Shown: positions 22,290 through 33,108 of the stretch, piece by piece
Numbering within the stretch: position 1 is the first letter of the stretch
Layout: each line of letters begins with the position of its first letter
Source of the DNA: Argyresthia goedartella
Taxonomy: Eukaryota > Arthropoda > Insecta > Lepidoptera > Argyresthiidae
DNA length: 64,000 bases
Assembly: GCA_949825045.1 (NCBI GenBank)
Contig: OX463813.1
Span: 26,890,001-26,954,000, forward strand
Reading direction: 5' to 3'
The notes under the pieces: generated by a model
What the model saw: the letters and a program-made list of their open reading frames with translations, nothing else
What the model was told of the DNA's origin: nothing
Databases searched by the model: none
Program-made: the position numbers and the translations under genes

Positions 22290-22700
22290 TAAGGGCTGTT
22301 ACCTGAATCGGGTAACCGAATTTAAGTATTTAGGGCACTTGGTGGACGAATATTTGATGGATGAGACATGATGGAGAGGGATTGTAGGGTGTTGGCAGTT
22401 AGAAGTAATGTGCTGGCTCGCAGATTCGCTCGGTGCTCAATACCAGTAAAGATTTTGAGCGTATTGCCAATCTTTTTACACCAGCAGTGGAGGTTGTTGG
22501 GGCTGCCTTCTGCAGTGCTTCAGCGATGTCTGCAGAGCGCGCAGGGATGGCTTCCACGCGATAATGAGGAAAAGAGCTGCATCATCCAGCGATGATCATC
22601 CAGCGATCTGCCCAGCGGCAGAATGCGCGACAGCGACAACGGTATCCTGAAGATATTTTCAGAGAGATGGGATATCCCATTCACCTTCCATCGGGTAAAA
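22290..22700 (+). pseudogene. RTE-type LINE, C-terminal fragment
   Basis: It reads VTEFKYLGHLVDE, then after a frame change CRVLAVRSNVLARRFARCS, and further on pieces coding GWLPRDNEEKS and an ILRMI-like block. These match the conserved post-RT tail of RTE LINEs (KYLGHLV, GNMLARRFARCS, FHAIMRKR). Several frame changes and a deletion make it non-functional. A 5' fragment of an RTE-type element at 24005-24510 has the same orientation. Confidence 0.7.
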
Positions 22701-23293
22701 ATGTTCATTTTATTATAATTTTATAATATTTGTCAGGATCTTGTAATCTGAAAGAAATATTTAATAATATTAATAACTATTTTGTTAATTTATTATGGTC
22801 CTTATTACGTTTGTATTATTAATAATCGGATAAATGAGCACAAATCTGCTTCAGTCACCTCTTATGGTTAAACGCCTAATGATAAGTTATTTTTAATATT
22901 CTTGCAACAGCCGGAGAGATGAACAGACCGCGGACCCTTTGCAATACCGTCCCGTTGTCAACTTTTGGGTGCGGTACCCTAAAAATTACTTTTTGACATT
23001 TCGAGCTTAAATTAGTATTTTTTACAATTCTATATTCTAAAGTATCACTATCTGTAAATATTTGATGTCAACGCAGGCACTTGGAATAGAAAAGCTTCGG
23101 TTAAGATATTTATCACATATAATAAAAAATTACACCTAAAACATAAACCCATCTTTTGCACGTTTTTATATAATTTAATATTAATATTCAACAACAGATA
23201 TGAATTGAAAGTAACATTAAACAGCACTCATTTTAAAACACCCTATTAGAAAAAGTGAGGTAATAGTTGTTGTCAGAAAGGGACAGAGCCAAA
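22701..23293. other. AT-rich stretch with no supported gene
   Basis: No coding or structured feature was recognised. Confidence 0.45.
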
Positions 23294-23652
23294 CACACTA
23301 TGCCGAGGATACGCGACCGAAGCTCGGCATGATTACGCCTGCAATGCTATTTGAATTACTGACGCCCCATAATGCGGACATAACGTTGCGTTATAGCGTA
23401 CAGCAAACTTCGGTCGGGCGTAAGTTTAGCGGCAACTTATTCTGTAGAGCACACATTATACGCGACCGAAGTTCGCTTCGATTGCCGAGACCTCTATGAA
23501 CTTGTGTGTGACACACACAAAGTTGCGCAACTGAATTTCTGCCGCGAAAGTTCAGCACTTGTGGTGTGTCATATCAGCCGAATACGTCGGAACGTAAAAT
23601 CAGCCGCGGAATCATGCCGAACTTCGGTCGCGTATCTCAGACATAGTGTGTT
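23294..23652. mobile_element. foldback MITE with about 40-bp inverted termini
   Basis: Left terminus 23294-23334 contains ATACGCGACCGAAGCTCGGC. The right terminus 23610-23652 is its complement with a few changes (GCCGAACTTCGGTCGCGTAT). Further copies of the CGACCGAAGTTCG word lie inside (about 23460 and 23415). The interior is unusually GC-rich for the window and has a GTGTGTGACACACAC palindrome at about 23500-23520. No coding capacity. A target duplication could not be fixed with confidence. Confidence 0.75.
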
Positions 23653-24004
23653 CTGACAGTCTGATAACAAATATTACGTAACTTCAGCTGTAGGTCCGTT
23701 TTCGCGCCAAACCGTCAACTTTCAGTTTGAAAATAAAGTATTGTAATGTTTTAATATGCCCGTGGTCTTTTATATATAAATAAAGATATAAAGTGAAGAT
23801 GAAAGCAAAAATAAAATCAATTTATTCCTATTGGTCTTGTCATCCAAACTCTTTATCGAGATTTGGGCCCGTATTTAAGCTATCTACTATGTGGCGTTTA
23901 GAGAATTTCTTTCCAGCCAAAACTAGGAATAAATGAAAATAATTTCTAATCATTTAATTATAGGAAGATATTAAAACGTAAGATAATGGATACCTAAAGT
24001 GAAC

Positions 24005-24510
24005 AGTGAAGGAGTGGAATGGGGGTTCATCTAAGATCTTTAGGACCCCAAGTCATCCTCACCTGCTCGTGGTACACTCTGCTGATCAACGGACGAGGCT
24101 CTGGCACAAACCCACCAACCCGCAATGGACCAGCGTGGTGGGATTATGGTCCAAACCCCTACACAGGACAAACCTATGACAGTACAAACTCAACCTAGGC
24201 CCCAAGTGCCCGGCGCCTCCAGCGGCGACGATGGTGACGATGGTAGCCGGAATAGCCGCGGAGGCAGGGGTGCTAAGAATCCCCGGGCGAGATCGCTACC
24301 CCATCAACAACCCACGCCACACAAAACTCTGATAATTTAAATGTGTTTACCTTTAATGCCCGCACATTGATGAAGGACGAACGTTTCGAAGAGCTAGATA
24401 ACGCCCTAAAAGGAATCAATTGGGACATTAAAGGTCTTGCAGAAGTTAGACGCGAGGGAGAGGCTACTGTTGAAAGAGACAATGGGATATTCTACCATAC
24501 AGGTATATAA
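24005..24510 (+). pseudogene. RTE-type LINE, 5'-end-only fragment
   Basis: This starts with a leader containing GTCATCCTCACCTGCTCGTG and ACCCACCAACCCGCAATGGA. An open frame from 24125 (MDQRGGIMVQTPTQ, then a glycine/arginine/aspartate-rich segment GDDGDDGSRNSRGGRG) follows. A second frame holds LNVFTFNARTLMKDERFEEL and INWDIKGLAEVRREGEATVE, the start of an RTE apurinic/apyrimidinic endonuclease (NVRTL and GLSEVR motifs). It stops soon after FYHTG. The rest of the element, including RT, is missing, so this is a 3'-deleted copy, the reverse of usual LINE truncation. Confidence 0.75.
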
Positions 24511-24819
24511 TTGATCCTTCAATGAAAGCAAAGGCTTTCTTTTGAAACATTGAAGATTGTTTGAAAATATCTGCCTAGACTAGGACTATAACTATTATAT
24601 AAATATGTATTAGTCTCACTGGCTGCCCGTGTCGCAGATTCGCATATAAACGCGTTTCAATGGAATTGGCCACTTGAAATTTTAGAGGAAAATAGTAGAT
24701 TTTTGCACCAAGCTGAAGTAAGTAAATTACTTAATGCGAGGTGCATAGTCTGCTTTTTGCGAATGCATTGTAAACATAGGGTTTTCCTTTTAGTAACAAG
24801 ACATTAAATATCTTGACCG

Positions 24820-25007
24820 ATATTCAGGGCCTAATTAAAAACATGAGAAGACATCTTTGATTTTCAGTGCTAAACTAGTGACGTATATCCGGTCCGTCCG
24901 TTCCCGCCCGGATGTTCGGTTAAGCCGCGTGGTACCTTGTTTGCGCGCGCGCCCCACCACACCACCGAGGCAGTTCGGATTGTTGAATTCGAATTTAGCT
25001 TCATTGG
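24820..25007 (+). repeat. DIRS left inverted terminal repeat
   Basis: 188 bp beginning ATATTCAGGGCCTAATT, with a GC-rich core containing GCGCGCGCGC, ending GCTTCATTGG. It is the exact reverse complement of 37687-37874 as far as I could compare. In DIRS elements the left repeat usually carries the promoter. Confidence 0.93.
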
Positions 25008-25177
25008 CGTCTTGATTTTCGCACGGCACAGTCGCTGCTCAGCTCCTGAGTACGGCCCGCCAAAAATCTATACATCGTGACGTGAGAACTTCTTTTGCAT
25101 ATTATAACCAACTGTTCGTTAAAGAATTTCTTAGAATTTTCTGATTTATTGCAGGCAAATAAAAGATTCCCAACGGT

Positions 25178-26461
25178 GTGACCGTTCGTTTGTGTAAAAT
25201 GGAGCAAGAAACCCCGGAGGTTCCGTCCAGTGTGGAGCACGTGGCGGCGCGTAAGGATAAAGGCAAGAAAAGGCGGAAACCGGTGAGCTCTTCGGACTCC
25301 GATAATTCTAGTTCGTCCTCGTCGAGTTTCTCGGAAAGCAACGATCGCAGGAAGCGGTACCGACGGCGCAAACGCATCAAGGAACGTAAGTTCGATCTTC
25401 TTTTTAACGAGATTAAAGATCTTAAAAGCCAACTTGCTGCTACACAGGAATTTCACGAATATGATTGTGAACCACGGCATGACTTGATTGACCCTAATGT
25501 TAGTGGAGACCTCTACGAAGGTCATGTTGAGGAGTCCGAGCCCGCCAACATTGACTCGGCTTTCGAGGTCGATCTTAACATTTTTACTGGTACAAAAACC
25601 AAGGAGCCCGCTGTACCGCAGGCGTCTCCCGAACTAACACAACAATTTAAAGATTTGCAGCGATTCAATAGCCAGGACTGGATTAACGTCCGATATGCCG
25701 ACGTCCAAAAACACTATTTATTTGCGCCGGGTTTCACTAATCTTGAAGCTAATGATGAGATAAAGAGGTACGATACATCTAAAACTACCTTAAACATGGA
25801 AAAGGCTTTTGCCGGCATTTCCTATGCATTGCTCAAACAGCGCGACGCGCTTTTGAGTGAATTACAAGCCTTTCTAGCCTGGGCGCATCAGGTCTAAAAC
25901 CTAGATTTCGACGATATCCATACAAAGCTCAAAGAAATGTTGGCCAATGGAGAGTATAGCAAGATTTCAAACGACGCTCTCCAGCTCGTCTGTGGACACC
26001 GGGCGGAACTTATTCAATACCGCAGAGAAGGCATACTCTCATCAGTAAAAGACCAGTACCACAAAAATACATTACGCAAAATTGCGCCGTCAGGTTCTCA
26101 TCTATTTGAAGCCGACAAATTTAATGCTTTATTGGAAAAAGCGGGTGGAGTTAAAAATGTGTTTTGGGTGGAAGGAATGTCTCGCTACAATACTGCGCCA
26201 CAGTACGAGCCTTCAACTTCTACCCGCAGTCAGACGCAGAAACAGGCCGCAACTTATAACAATCGCGCGCAATATCATAATCAAAGCCAGTATCATACTT
26301 CGGCCCGAGGCAGGATAAATAATAATTCGTTTCGCGGGCGAGGCGCGCGGGGTTCACGCGGCCGTGGTCTCCCCGACAGGTCAGGAAGGGATTGTCAACC
26401 CAGACGTTCTCCCTCATCCCACCGGGATAGGAGACACCAAACCCATAAACGAAAATATTGA
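25178..26461 (+). pseudogene. DIRS gag-like ORF1 with one premature stop
   Basis: ORF1 codes the nucleic-acid-binding structural protein of DIRS elements. The likely start is the Met at 25199 (MEQETPEVPSS), with an in-frame Met at 25178. A serine/aspartate tract (SSSDSDNSSSSSSSFSES) is followed by a basic cluster RRKRYRRRKRIKERK, a central conserved part (FNSQDWINVRYADVQKHYLF, then GISYALLKQRDALLSELQ) and a C-terminus with FRGRGARGSRGRG RNA-binding-like repeats. A TAA at 25895-25897 interrupts the frame. The same frame continues immediately and stays open to 26461, so this is a single nonsense change rather than two genes. The end overlaps the RT frame by about 98 bases in the +1 phase. Confidence 0.85.
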
Positions 26462-28314
26462 CTATGCCATGCACATGCATGCAAAATTTCACGCCGGACA
26501 ACTCCGCATGTACTACGATCGTTGGAAACAGTTGGGAGCTCCCACATACATTCTAAAAATTATACAAGGATGCCGCATTCCTTTTGTGTTGAAACCACCA
26601 TTGCACATTCCAAACAGTCGCAGTGTGAAAACACCAGAATCAGAAAAAATGTCGAAAATAATGAAAAACATGATCTCGCAGGGTGTGCTAGAAAAGGTGC
26701 GCCCATCGCCCAGCTTTATTTCCCCGATATTCCTGCGCCCCAAGAGCGACGGCACATGGAGGCCCATATTCAACTTAAAAAATCTGAACCAATACGTCAA
26801 CACTCGACTTTTCAGACTAATAAATGTTCATCGGGTAACGGATTTTCTACAACCCAAGGATTGGTTGGCCAAAGTGGACATTCACCAGGCATACTTCCAT
26901 GTCCCTGTATTCGAAGGCCACAGAAGGCTTCTCCGCCTTCTGTACGGCGACAAAAACCCACAAATACTGGAAATGACGTGCCTACCCTTCGGCCTTTGTT
27001 CAGCACCGAGAATATTCGCCTCAATTACCAACTGGATAGCACAATACCTCCGCGATCACGGTATCCGGATCATCGTGTATCTCGACGATTTCATGCTGGC
27101 TCATCAAAACAAAGCCACTCTCATAAATCAAGTGTCGTTGACACTGAACACGCTCGCCCACCTAGGCTGGCAAGTGAACACAGACAAATCTGTTTGCAAC
27201 CCACAGAAGGCAGTGGAATACCTGGGCATTGTGTGGAACACATGGCAGAACGCGAAATACATTCCTCAGAGGTTAGTAGCAAAAATACATTGCACGGTAT
27301 CCAAAATCTTGACAACACGGACAACGTCCGTCAAAGAGTTACAAGGTCTCATTAGCCTGCTGAACTTTGCCAGTTTTGCTGTACCGAGGGGTCGTCTAAA
27401 TGACCGGTATTTACAGTTACAGGCCAACAAGGCCTTGAAACTAAAGATGACAAAAACCTTTCCTCTAGTTGCGAAAGCCCTAGTCGAGTTAGAATGGTGG
27501 CAGTTGAATTGTCAGAAGAGTACTCTACTTCATGTCCCACTATCGTCTCATTACCTAACAACAGATGCCAGCGACATCGGCTGGGGGGCCTAATTAAACG
27601 AAATCTCAATAACAGGCTCATGGCTACCCTCACAGCAGAACCTTCATTGCAACTACAAGGAGATGTTGGCCATATTAAAATGTTTTACGCCATCATTATC
27701 AGCTCCTGAGCTCACAGTCGCTGCTAATACAGTGCGACAACAAAACTGTCGTCTCTTATCTAAGAAAAGAGGGAGGGGCGAAATCTATAGCCCTTACGGA
27801 GCTGGCAATGAAAGTGCTACAAGTACTGGACCAAAACAACATTCACATGTCCATCTATCACATAGCAGGGAACTACAACTGCGAAGCAGACCATTTATCA
27901 CGTCTCAAAGACCCACCAGAATGGCATCTCCTGTCAAACATAACAAATGTCGTGTTTGCCAAGTGGGGAACCCCCGTAATCGATCTTTTTGCTTCCAGGA
28001 GAGCTCACGTGGTTCCAACGTACTGTACACTGGACAGAACCGACAACCAGGCGAGCATGTACAATGCTCTAGGCAGCAAGTGGGATTTCAAGTTGGCATG
28101 GCTGTTCCCGCCGCCTTATTTCATTCCCAGAGTATTGACGCACTTAAACAATGCACTGGGTGTGTACCTGATCGTAGCCCCGAGATGGCACAAAATTTAC
28201 TGGAGACCAGACCTGAAGAGCCGCGCATTGTCACCCCCATTCACGATAAGGAACCTGTCGCAGGTCCTAGTCGATGTAACGACGGGACGTCCGCCCCCAA
28301 CATATCGGAGATGA
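26364..28314 (+). pseudogene. DIRS RT - RNase H - methyltransferase-like ORF (stop and frameshift)
   Basis: The RT part has the DIRS entry AKFHAGQLRMYYDRWKQLGA, then FLRPKSDGTWRPIFNLKNLN, LAKVDIHQAYFHVPV, LPFGLCSAPRIFASI and the active site IIVYLDDFMLAH (YLDD). RNase H begins YLTTDASDIGWGA. A TAA at 27591-27593 follows, after which the same frame reads on to about 27680. There one extra A in a run of four shifts the frame. The remainder (27700-28314) codes CDNKTVVSYLRKEGG, HIAGNYNCEADHLSRL (RNase H end) and the domain likened to Dam methyltransferases, with WGTPVIDLFASRR and LAWLFPPPYFIPRVLTHLN, the PPY-like catalytic loop. The copy cannot make a full protein. Confidence 0.88.
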
Positions 28315-28324
28315 CGCTGGAGAT

Positions 28325-28486
28325 ATGGAGATGTGGGGTTGGCAAGAACACCTAAGTGACTGGAGCGAGGAACAAAAAGCTCTGCTCCGTTCGAGCTGGC
28401 GTGAATCCACTCTTAGAACGTATAAACCAGCTTGGACCCGTTGGCGAAACTGGACCATAACTCACAAGGTACATACACATAAACCT
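28325..28486 (+). pseudogene. DIRS tyrosine recombinase, N-terminal part (before gypsy insertion)
   Basis: The frame codes WQEHLSDWSEEQKALLRSSW, then STLRTYKPAWTRWRNWTI, the SAM-like core-binding start of DIRS recombinases. It is cut at 28486 by the gypsy LTR. The same reading phase resumes at 36266 once the element and one copy of ACCT are skipped, so the gene was open when gypsy landed. Confidence 0.88.
28483..28486. repeat. gypsy target-site duplication, left copy (ACCT)
   Basis: Four bases ACCT immediately before the LTR, repeated at 36262-36265 immediately after the other LTR. The 4-bp size fits gypsy-type integrases. Confidence 0.9.
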
Positions 28487-29833
28487 TGTGACGTCCCTAC
28501 TTGGAGAGGAATAAAGAGATTCCAAATAGGTAGCCAACAAGAAATTTTATTTAACGTGGGTTCTCCAAATGTAGTCTGACCCTGGTTACGCAGCAACGAA
28601 TCTTCCCTGCGGGTTTTGCCGTAGTCGGAGTGCCGCTGACGTCGGAGAAGTAACGGTCCGAATGCAGCCGGAGCAGGGAAGCAGGTTAGCCCGAAGCGGT
28701 GTCAGGAACCGGGAAACCGTAGGGTAGCGAGGAAAAGCGGTGATCCCGAAGAGGTGCCAGGAACCCCGAACTGGAATTCGAAACCGTTCCTCCTCTAACA
28801 TCTGTTACTGCACTCCGTCCGAATGCTCCACCCGCCAAGAAAAGAATAGTGTTGTCGTGGTGGTAACAATCAGAACGGAGTTACATATACAAAGGAAAAT
28901 ACAGTGCTAGGAATAAAAACAAGCAAGCATTCATATTTGTTATCGGCAGACCCCACTTGGGACATTTTACAAATAATCGGACATTCTACAAAATGTCCAA
29001 ATGTGCAATCTGCCGGTAACATTAATTATTTCTATATATGAAAAAAGGATATTTATTTGTTTATCGGCAGACCTCACTTGGGACATTATGCAAACAATCC
29101 GGACATTTTATGAAATGCCCAAATATGAAATCTGCCGGTAACAATCAACAATTTCCACACAAAAAGGTAGCTAGTATAATTTAGTAAGCTGAACATATTT
29201 TCCAGACATTCTATAAGAAGCCAAGACACACTAACGCGTGTCTAAAAGCGGGTAGCAATTTGCGTTACAATGCGATGTGAATATCGCGAAATAATAATTA
29301 GCGAATCTAAAAGGAATAAAACGCAACAAGCAATAAATGAAATGAGATGATTCTGGACACAAATGAGTAAGCCCGAAAGTACCTAACGGTAAGATGATTT
29401 TAAAACAGTATCTTTCACCACTCACCTCAATCGGGGTTAATATGAAGCACAGACAAAACTAAAACGTAACTACTAGTAGTACGTTATGATTAAACGTAAG
29501 TAATTACTGTTTAGAGTCGTTCGTCGGCGTACGGTAAAAAGGGACCGTTACAGAGCGCCAGTAGGACGGACGTGCGTATAGTGCTGAGTGAGTTTTCGGA
29601 ATGACGCCGGCGCCGCAAAGTCAAGTTGCGGTCACGGCTAGTTAGTTTAAAACGGGCCAATCATAGCAGAGCGAGTGAGTTGTCAACAGTGGAATGTTGC
29701 TAGTACAGCGCGTGAAAATTAATACTGTGATTACTAGCCTCATTTGGTAGTTTTATTAAGAGAATTACTACTTAAATTTAAAATAAGACCAGTTAATGAT
29801 AGAGTGAAGACAACGGTAACTTACAACGTTACA
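28487..29833 (-). repeat. gypsy 3' LTR (1347 bp)
   Basis: On the plus strand it begins TGTGACGTCCCTACTTGG and ends CAACGTTACA. Offset by exactly 6428 bases from the other LTR with the same length. It contains two related dyad units of about 83 bp (28939-29020 and 29059-29142), each opening with TATCGGCAGACC and closing with ATCTGCCGGTAAC. Confidence 0.95.
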
Positions 29834-29850
29834 ATACCCCCTCGCCCAGT
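29834..29850 (-). promoter_or_regulatory. polypurine tract of gypsy element
   Basis: On the minus strand the sequence just inside the 3' LTR reads ACTGGGCGAGGGGGTAT, a purine-rich run directly against the LTR border. This is the expected position for the plus-strand DNA primer. Confidence 0.75.
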
Positions 29851-29889
29851 AAAGGGTTTTCATACGTAATGAAAATCCAGAACCTAATT

Positions 29890-32800
29890 CTAAATATTCT
29901 TAACTAGTTTTAGATCCTTAACATGCCAGGTGCCTAAGTCCTTTCCCGTCATATCCTCTAAAATGTATACCAAGGGTGATTTCTTAGCGGAGACGCGACA
30001 TTTGGTATATTTGGGCGCTAACTTTTTACTAAAGTACTTGTCTTTATCACTCAAGACATAAGCACGTTTTAGGACAATGTCGCCTACGCTGAATTCTGCC
30101 TCTTTCCGCCTAAGATTATAGTGCGCCGTATTTTTTTTATGTGCGTGCCAAAGAGATGCCTGTACCTTATCAAAATATTTTGACAGGTGACCCAGATTTT
30201 CAGCGTAAATGTCGCGTGGCAGAAATAGTAGTTCCTCACCCAGATCGTTATCTGTATAATGAGAACCACAAGTAACCGTTTCTCGTCCGTACACGAGGAA
30301 CGATGGAGTGTAGCCAGTTGCTTCATTGACGGAGTTGTTAATGGCATACTGTATTTTGGGAATATTAGTGTCCCAGGTTCTGTGGTCATTGTCCACGTAG
30401 GTGGAAATACATGTAACTATTGTTTTGTTATAGCGCTCGACAGTGTTTACTTGCGGAGTATATCTCGGAGAGAAGAATACGTTAGGTATCTTGTATTTCT
30501 TAAAGAGGGTATTTGTTACCGAGCTAATAAACTGGGTACCATTGTCAAGGAATATTGTCTGTGGGATTCCGTGGACCAGAAACACAGAGTCCTCCAGAGC
30601 CTTGACGACAGCTTCCGAAGTAGCGCGTCGCATGGGAAAAATAAGGCAATATTTTGAGAAGCAACATGTTACGACCAAAATATAACTATTCTGCTTTCGA
30701 CTGACCGGAAGTGGACCTATGAAATCAATGGATATCATTTGAAACGGCCGTGAGCATTGTTTAGGTCGACCCATCGTACCCAGCGTCGGATGGTTTTGTG
30801 GTTTGTAAGTGAGACATTTTGAACAAGAACCAACAAAACGTACGACGTCTTGGTGCATGCCCGGCCAGTAGTATCGAAGAAGTAAGCGTCGATAGGTCTT
30901 GAAAATACCCAAGTGAGCAGCAGTAGGGTCAGCATGATTCTCCTCTATGACGCTGTCACGCAATTCTTTCGGCACCACTTCCTTCCAGGAAAACTCCGAA
31001 ATCATTTCGCACTTATTTTTGGAGTGGCGATAGAGAGCACCACCTTCGATCAAGTAGTTAGGAAAGAGGTTCGGCTTTTCTAAACAACCGTTATAAATGT
31101 TTTTGTACCATGTGTCAGTAGTAGTCAAATTAGAGTTGACCGTACTGATAGAAGCACATGGGAAAGCACGAGATAGTGCATCTGGACTGACATTATCGAC
31201 CCCACGACGATGTTTAAGTTCGAAATTAAAGGCAGACAACCTCACACACCAGCGTGCTAGTCTTCCGGTAGGGTTGTCCAGTGACAAGAACCATTTGAGC
31301 GCGGAGTGGTCGGTGTAAACGGTAAAGGTTTTTCCGTTTTCCAAGTAACACCGCCAGTGTTCTAGAGCGGTTAAAACTGCTAGCGTCTCCCTCTCGGTTA
31401 TACTGTAGTTCTTCTCAGATCCCGACAACGCCCTACTCATGTATGCAATCGGATGTTCTTTACCATCAATCGTTTGTGTGAGCATGGCACCAATCCCAAA
31501 ATTGCTCGCATCAGTGTGTACTTCGAACGGTAAATCGTAATTGGGACAAGAGAGAACCGGGGCTGATACAAGACACTCTTTTAGCTTATTAAAAGCATCA
31601 TCAGCTTCAGTTGTCCACTGAAACTTGGGTGCGTTCTTCTTACTTGAAGTCAGCTGGTTGAGTGGTCCGGCAATAGTGCTAAAGTTGGGGACGAAACGGC
31701 GGTACCACGTGGCTGTTCCAAGGAAGCGTTTAAGATCTTTTTTTTTTGTGGGTGTTGGGAAATTAAGGATAGCCTCGACTTTTTCAGGATCAGTGCGAAG
31801 GCCATGCGCATCCACAACATAACCCAAGTACTTCAACTCATTTCTGAAGAACTTGCATTTTTCAAGGTTGATGGATAAGTTCGCTTGTTTTAATTTATGC
31901 AGCACGCCTAGTAGTAAGGACACGTGTTCCTCAAAGCTGCTGCTGATGATAATAATATCATCTAAATATGCGAACGCCTTTAGATCAAAATTCCCGAACA
32001 GAAGATCGACAAGCCTTTGTTGAGTGGCAGGGGCATTGGTGAGACCGAAAGCAGTGGTCTTAAAACGGAGAGTTCCTCTGCCTGGAACATAGAATGCAGT
32101 TTTGTCTTGATCTTCTGGAGCTATTGGAATTTGCCAGAACGCTTTCGACAAATCTACGCTAGATAAGAATTTTGCATCGCGTAGGTTGTCTAATATTTCA
32201 GTTATATAGGGTAGGTTATATGCGTCCTTTTTTGTGACCGAATTCAGTTTACGGCTGTCGAGGCAAAAGCGAGGTTGTCCATTCTTTTTATAGACAATGA
32301 GGACAGGGGACGACCAAGCGCTCTCGCAAGGTTCAACTACATCTAACGCTAGCATTTCGTCGACTTGCTCTACCAAAATTCGCTGCTTCTCAGGTGACAT
32401 TCGATAGTAACGTTGTCTTATAGGTTGAGAGTCACCAGTATCGATATGGTGAGTTATAAGACTAGTTCTACCAAGGCCCATACTGTCAGTGGAGATTTCC
32501 TGGAATTGACTGACAATTGAATCGGCTGTGGACTTTTGTGAATCAGAGAGATTATCGTAAGACTGTATAAAAGTCTCATTTTTGTCGATACTTATTTCTG
32601 CCAAAGAAGAGTTGGACAAGGTGATGCTACCTAAGTATTTGGGACAAATATTGAAAATCCGCCAAAAGTCAATGCCTAGGATAAGTGGGCTGTCCACATT
32701 TGGTAACACGTAACCCTTAATAATGTGGAATTGTTCTTCAAAGTGAATGGGAAGATTGATGTAGCCAATACTTTGAAGGGACTGGCCTCCAGCAGCAGTC

Positions 32801-33108
32801 ACGGAGATACAATCATCGGTAAATACTTTTAGACCATGGTCCGACAATAATTTATGAGAATCATTGCCGAGAATAGTGACAGCAGATCCAGAATCGAGTA
32901 GACCAGAAGCAGGGATGTCCCCGATTCTAACGGAAATATAGGGTCTACTGTCCTTTGTTGGTTTACTATCCAGAATTGAGGCGACTCTGAAACTAGAGAA
33001 GAAGTTTCTAAGGGTTTGTAGCCATTTTTCAAAATCTACTCTATCGAAATGACCCTTAGAACCGTCCCAATTCTGGCTAATTAGTTTTTTTGAACGGTAG
33101 GAGTACAT
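29890..33108 (-). CDS. pol: gypsy pol polyprotein: protease, RT, RNase H, integrase (intact)
   Basis: The open frame spans 1072 codons; the true product starts by frameshift from gag near 33087. Protease: GLLDSGSAVTILG (catalytic D about residue 72) with a later LILGIDFW. RT: FCLDSRKLNSVTKKDAYNLP, LSSVDLSKAFWQIPI, TAFGLTNAPATQQRL and FAYLDDIIIIS (YLDD). RNase H: FEVHTDASNFGIGA, TERETLAVLTALEHW and YTDHSALKWF. Integrase: an HHCC zinc-binding region (HADPTAAHLGIFKTYRR, then CSKCLTYKP) and the DDE core (ISIDFIGPLP, FLDNGTQF, NTVERYNK). A C-terminal basic domain follows. No stop or frameshift is present. This makes the reverse-transcribed DNA and integrates it. Confidence 0.96.
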   Translation of the reverse strand: MYSYRSKKLISQNWDGSKGHFDRVDFEKWLQTLRNFFSSFRVASILDSKPTKDSRPYISVRIGDIPASGLLDSGSAVTILGNDSHKLLSDHGLKVFTDDCISVTAAGGQSLQSIGYINLPIHFEEQFHIIKGYVLPNVDSPLILGIDFWRIFNICPKYLGSITLSNSSLAEISIDKNETFIQSYDNLSDSQKSTADSIVSQFQEISTDSMGLGRTSLITHHIDTGDSQPIRQRYYRMSPEKQRILVEQVDEMLALDVVEPCESAWSSPVLIVYKKNGQPRFCLDSRKLNSVTKKDAYNLPYITEILDNLRDAKFLSSVDLSKAFWQIPIAPEDQDKTAFYVPGRGTLRFKTTAFGLTNAPATQQRLVDLLFGNFDLKAFAYLDDIIIISSSFEEHVSLLLGVLHKLKQANLSINLEKCKFFRNELKYLGYVVDAHGLRTDPEKVEAILNFPTPTKKKDLKRFLGTATWYRRFVPNFSTIAGPLNQLTSSKKNAPKFQWTTEADDAFNKLKECLVSAPVLSCPNYDLPFEVHTDASNFGIGAMLTQTIDGKEHPIAYMSRALSGSEKNYSITERETLAVLTALEHWRCYLENGKTFTVYTDHSALKWFLSLDNPTGRLARWCVRLSAFNFELKHRRGVDNVSPDALSRAFPCASISTVNSNLTTTDTWYKNIYNGCLEKPNLFPNYLIEGGALYRHSKNKCEMISEFSWKEVVPKELRDSVIEENHADPTAAHLGIFKTYRRLLLRYYWPGMHQDVVRFVGSCSKCLTYKPQNHPTLGTMGRPKQCSRPFQMISIDFIGPLPVSRKQNSYILVVTCCFSKYCLIFPMRRATSEAVVKALEDSVFLVHGIPQTIFLDNGTQFISSVTNTLFKKYKIPNVFFSPRYTPQVNTVERYNKTIVTCISTYVDNDHRTWDTNIPKIQYAINNSVNEATGYTPSFLVYGRETVTCGSHYTDNDLGEELLFLPRDIYAENLGHLSKYFDKVQASLWHAHKKNTAHYNLRRKEAEFSVGDIVLKRAYVLSDKDKYFSKKLAPKYTKCRVSAKKSPLVYILEDMTGKDLGTWHVKDLKLVKNI

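Noticed and set aside
26522..27355. 277-codon plus-strand open frame in the DIRS RT region
   Set aside because: Alternate frame of the RT gene; no domain, while the RT frame has all catalytic motifs.
28586..28801. 71-codon minus frame within the gypsy LTR (and its twin at 35014-35229)
   Set aside because: Lies inside a non-coding LTR and is duplicated only because the LTR is; no start context or domain.
29834..29889. Possible env gene in the gypsy element
   Set aside because: Only 56 bases separate pol from the LTR; no room for an envelope gene on either strand there.
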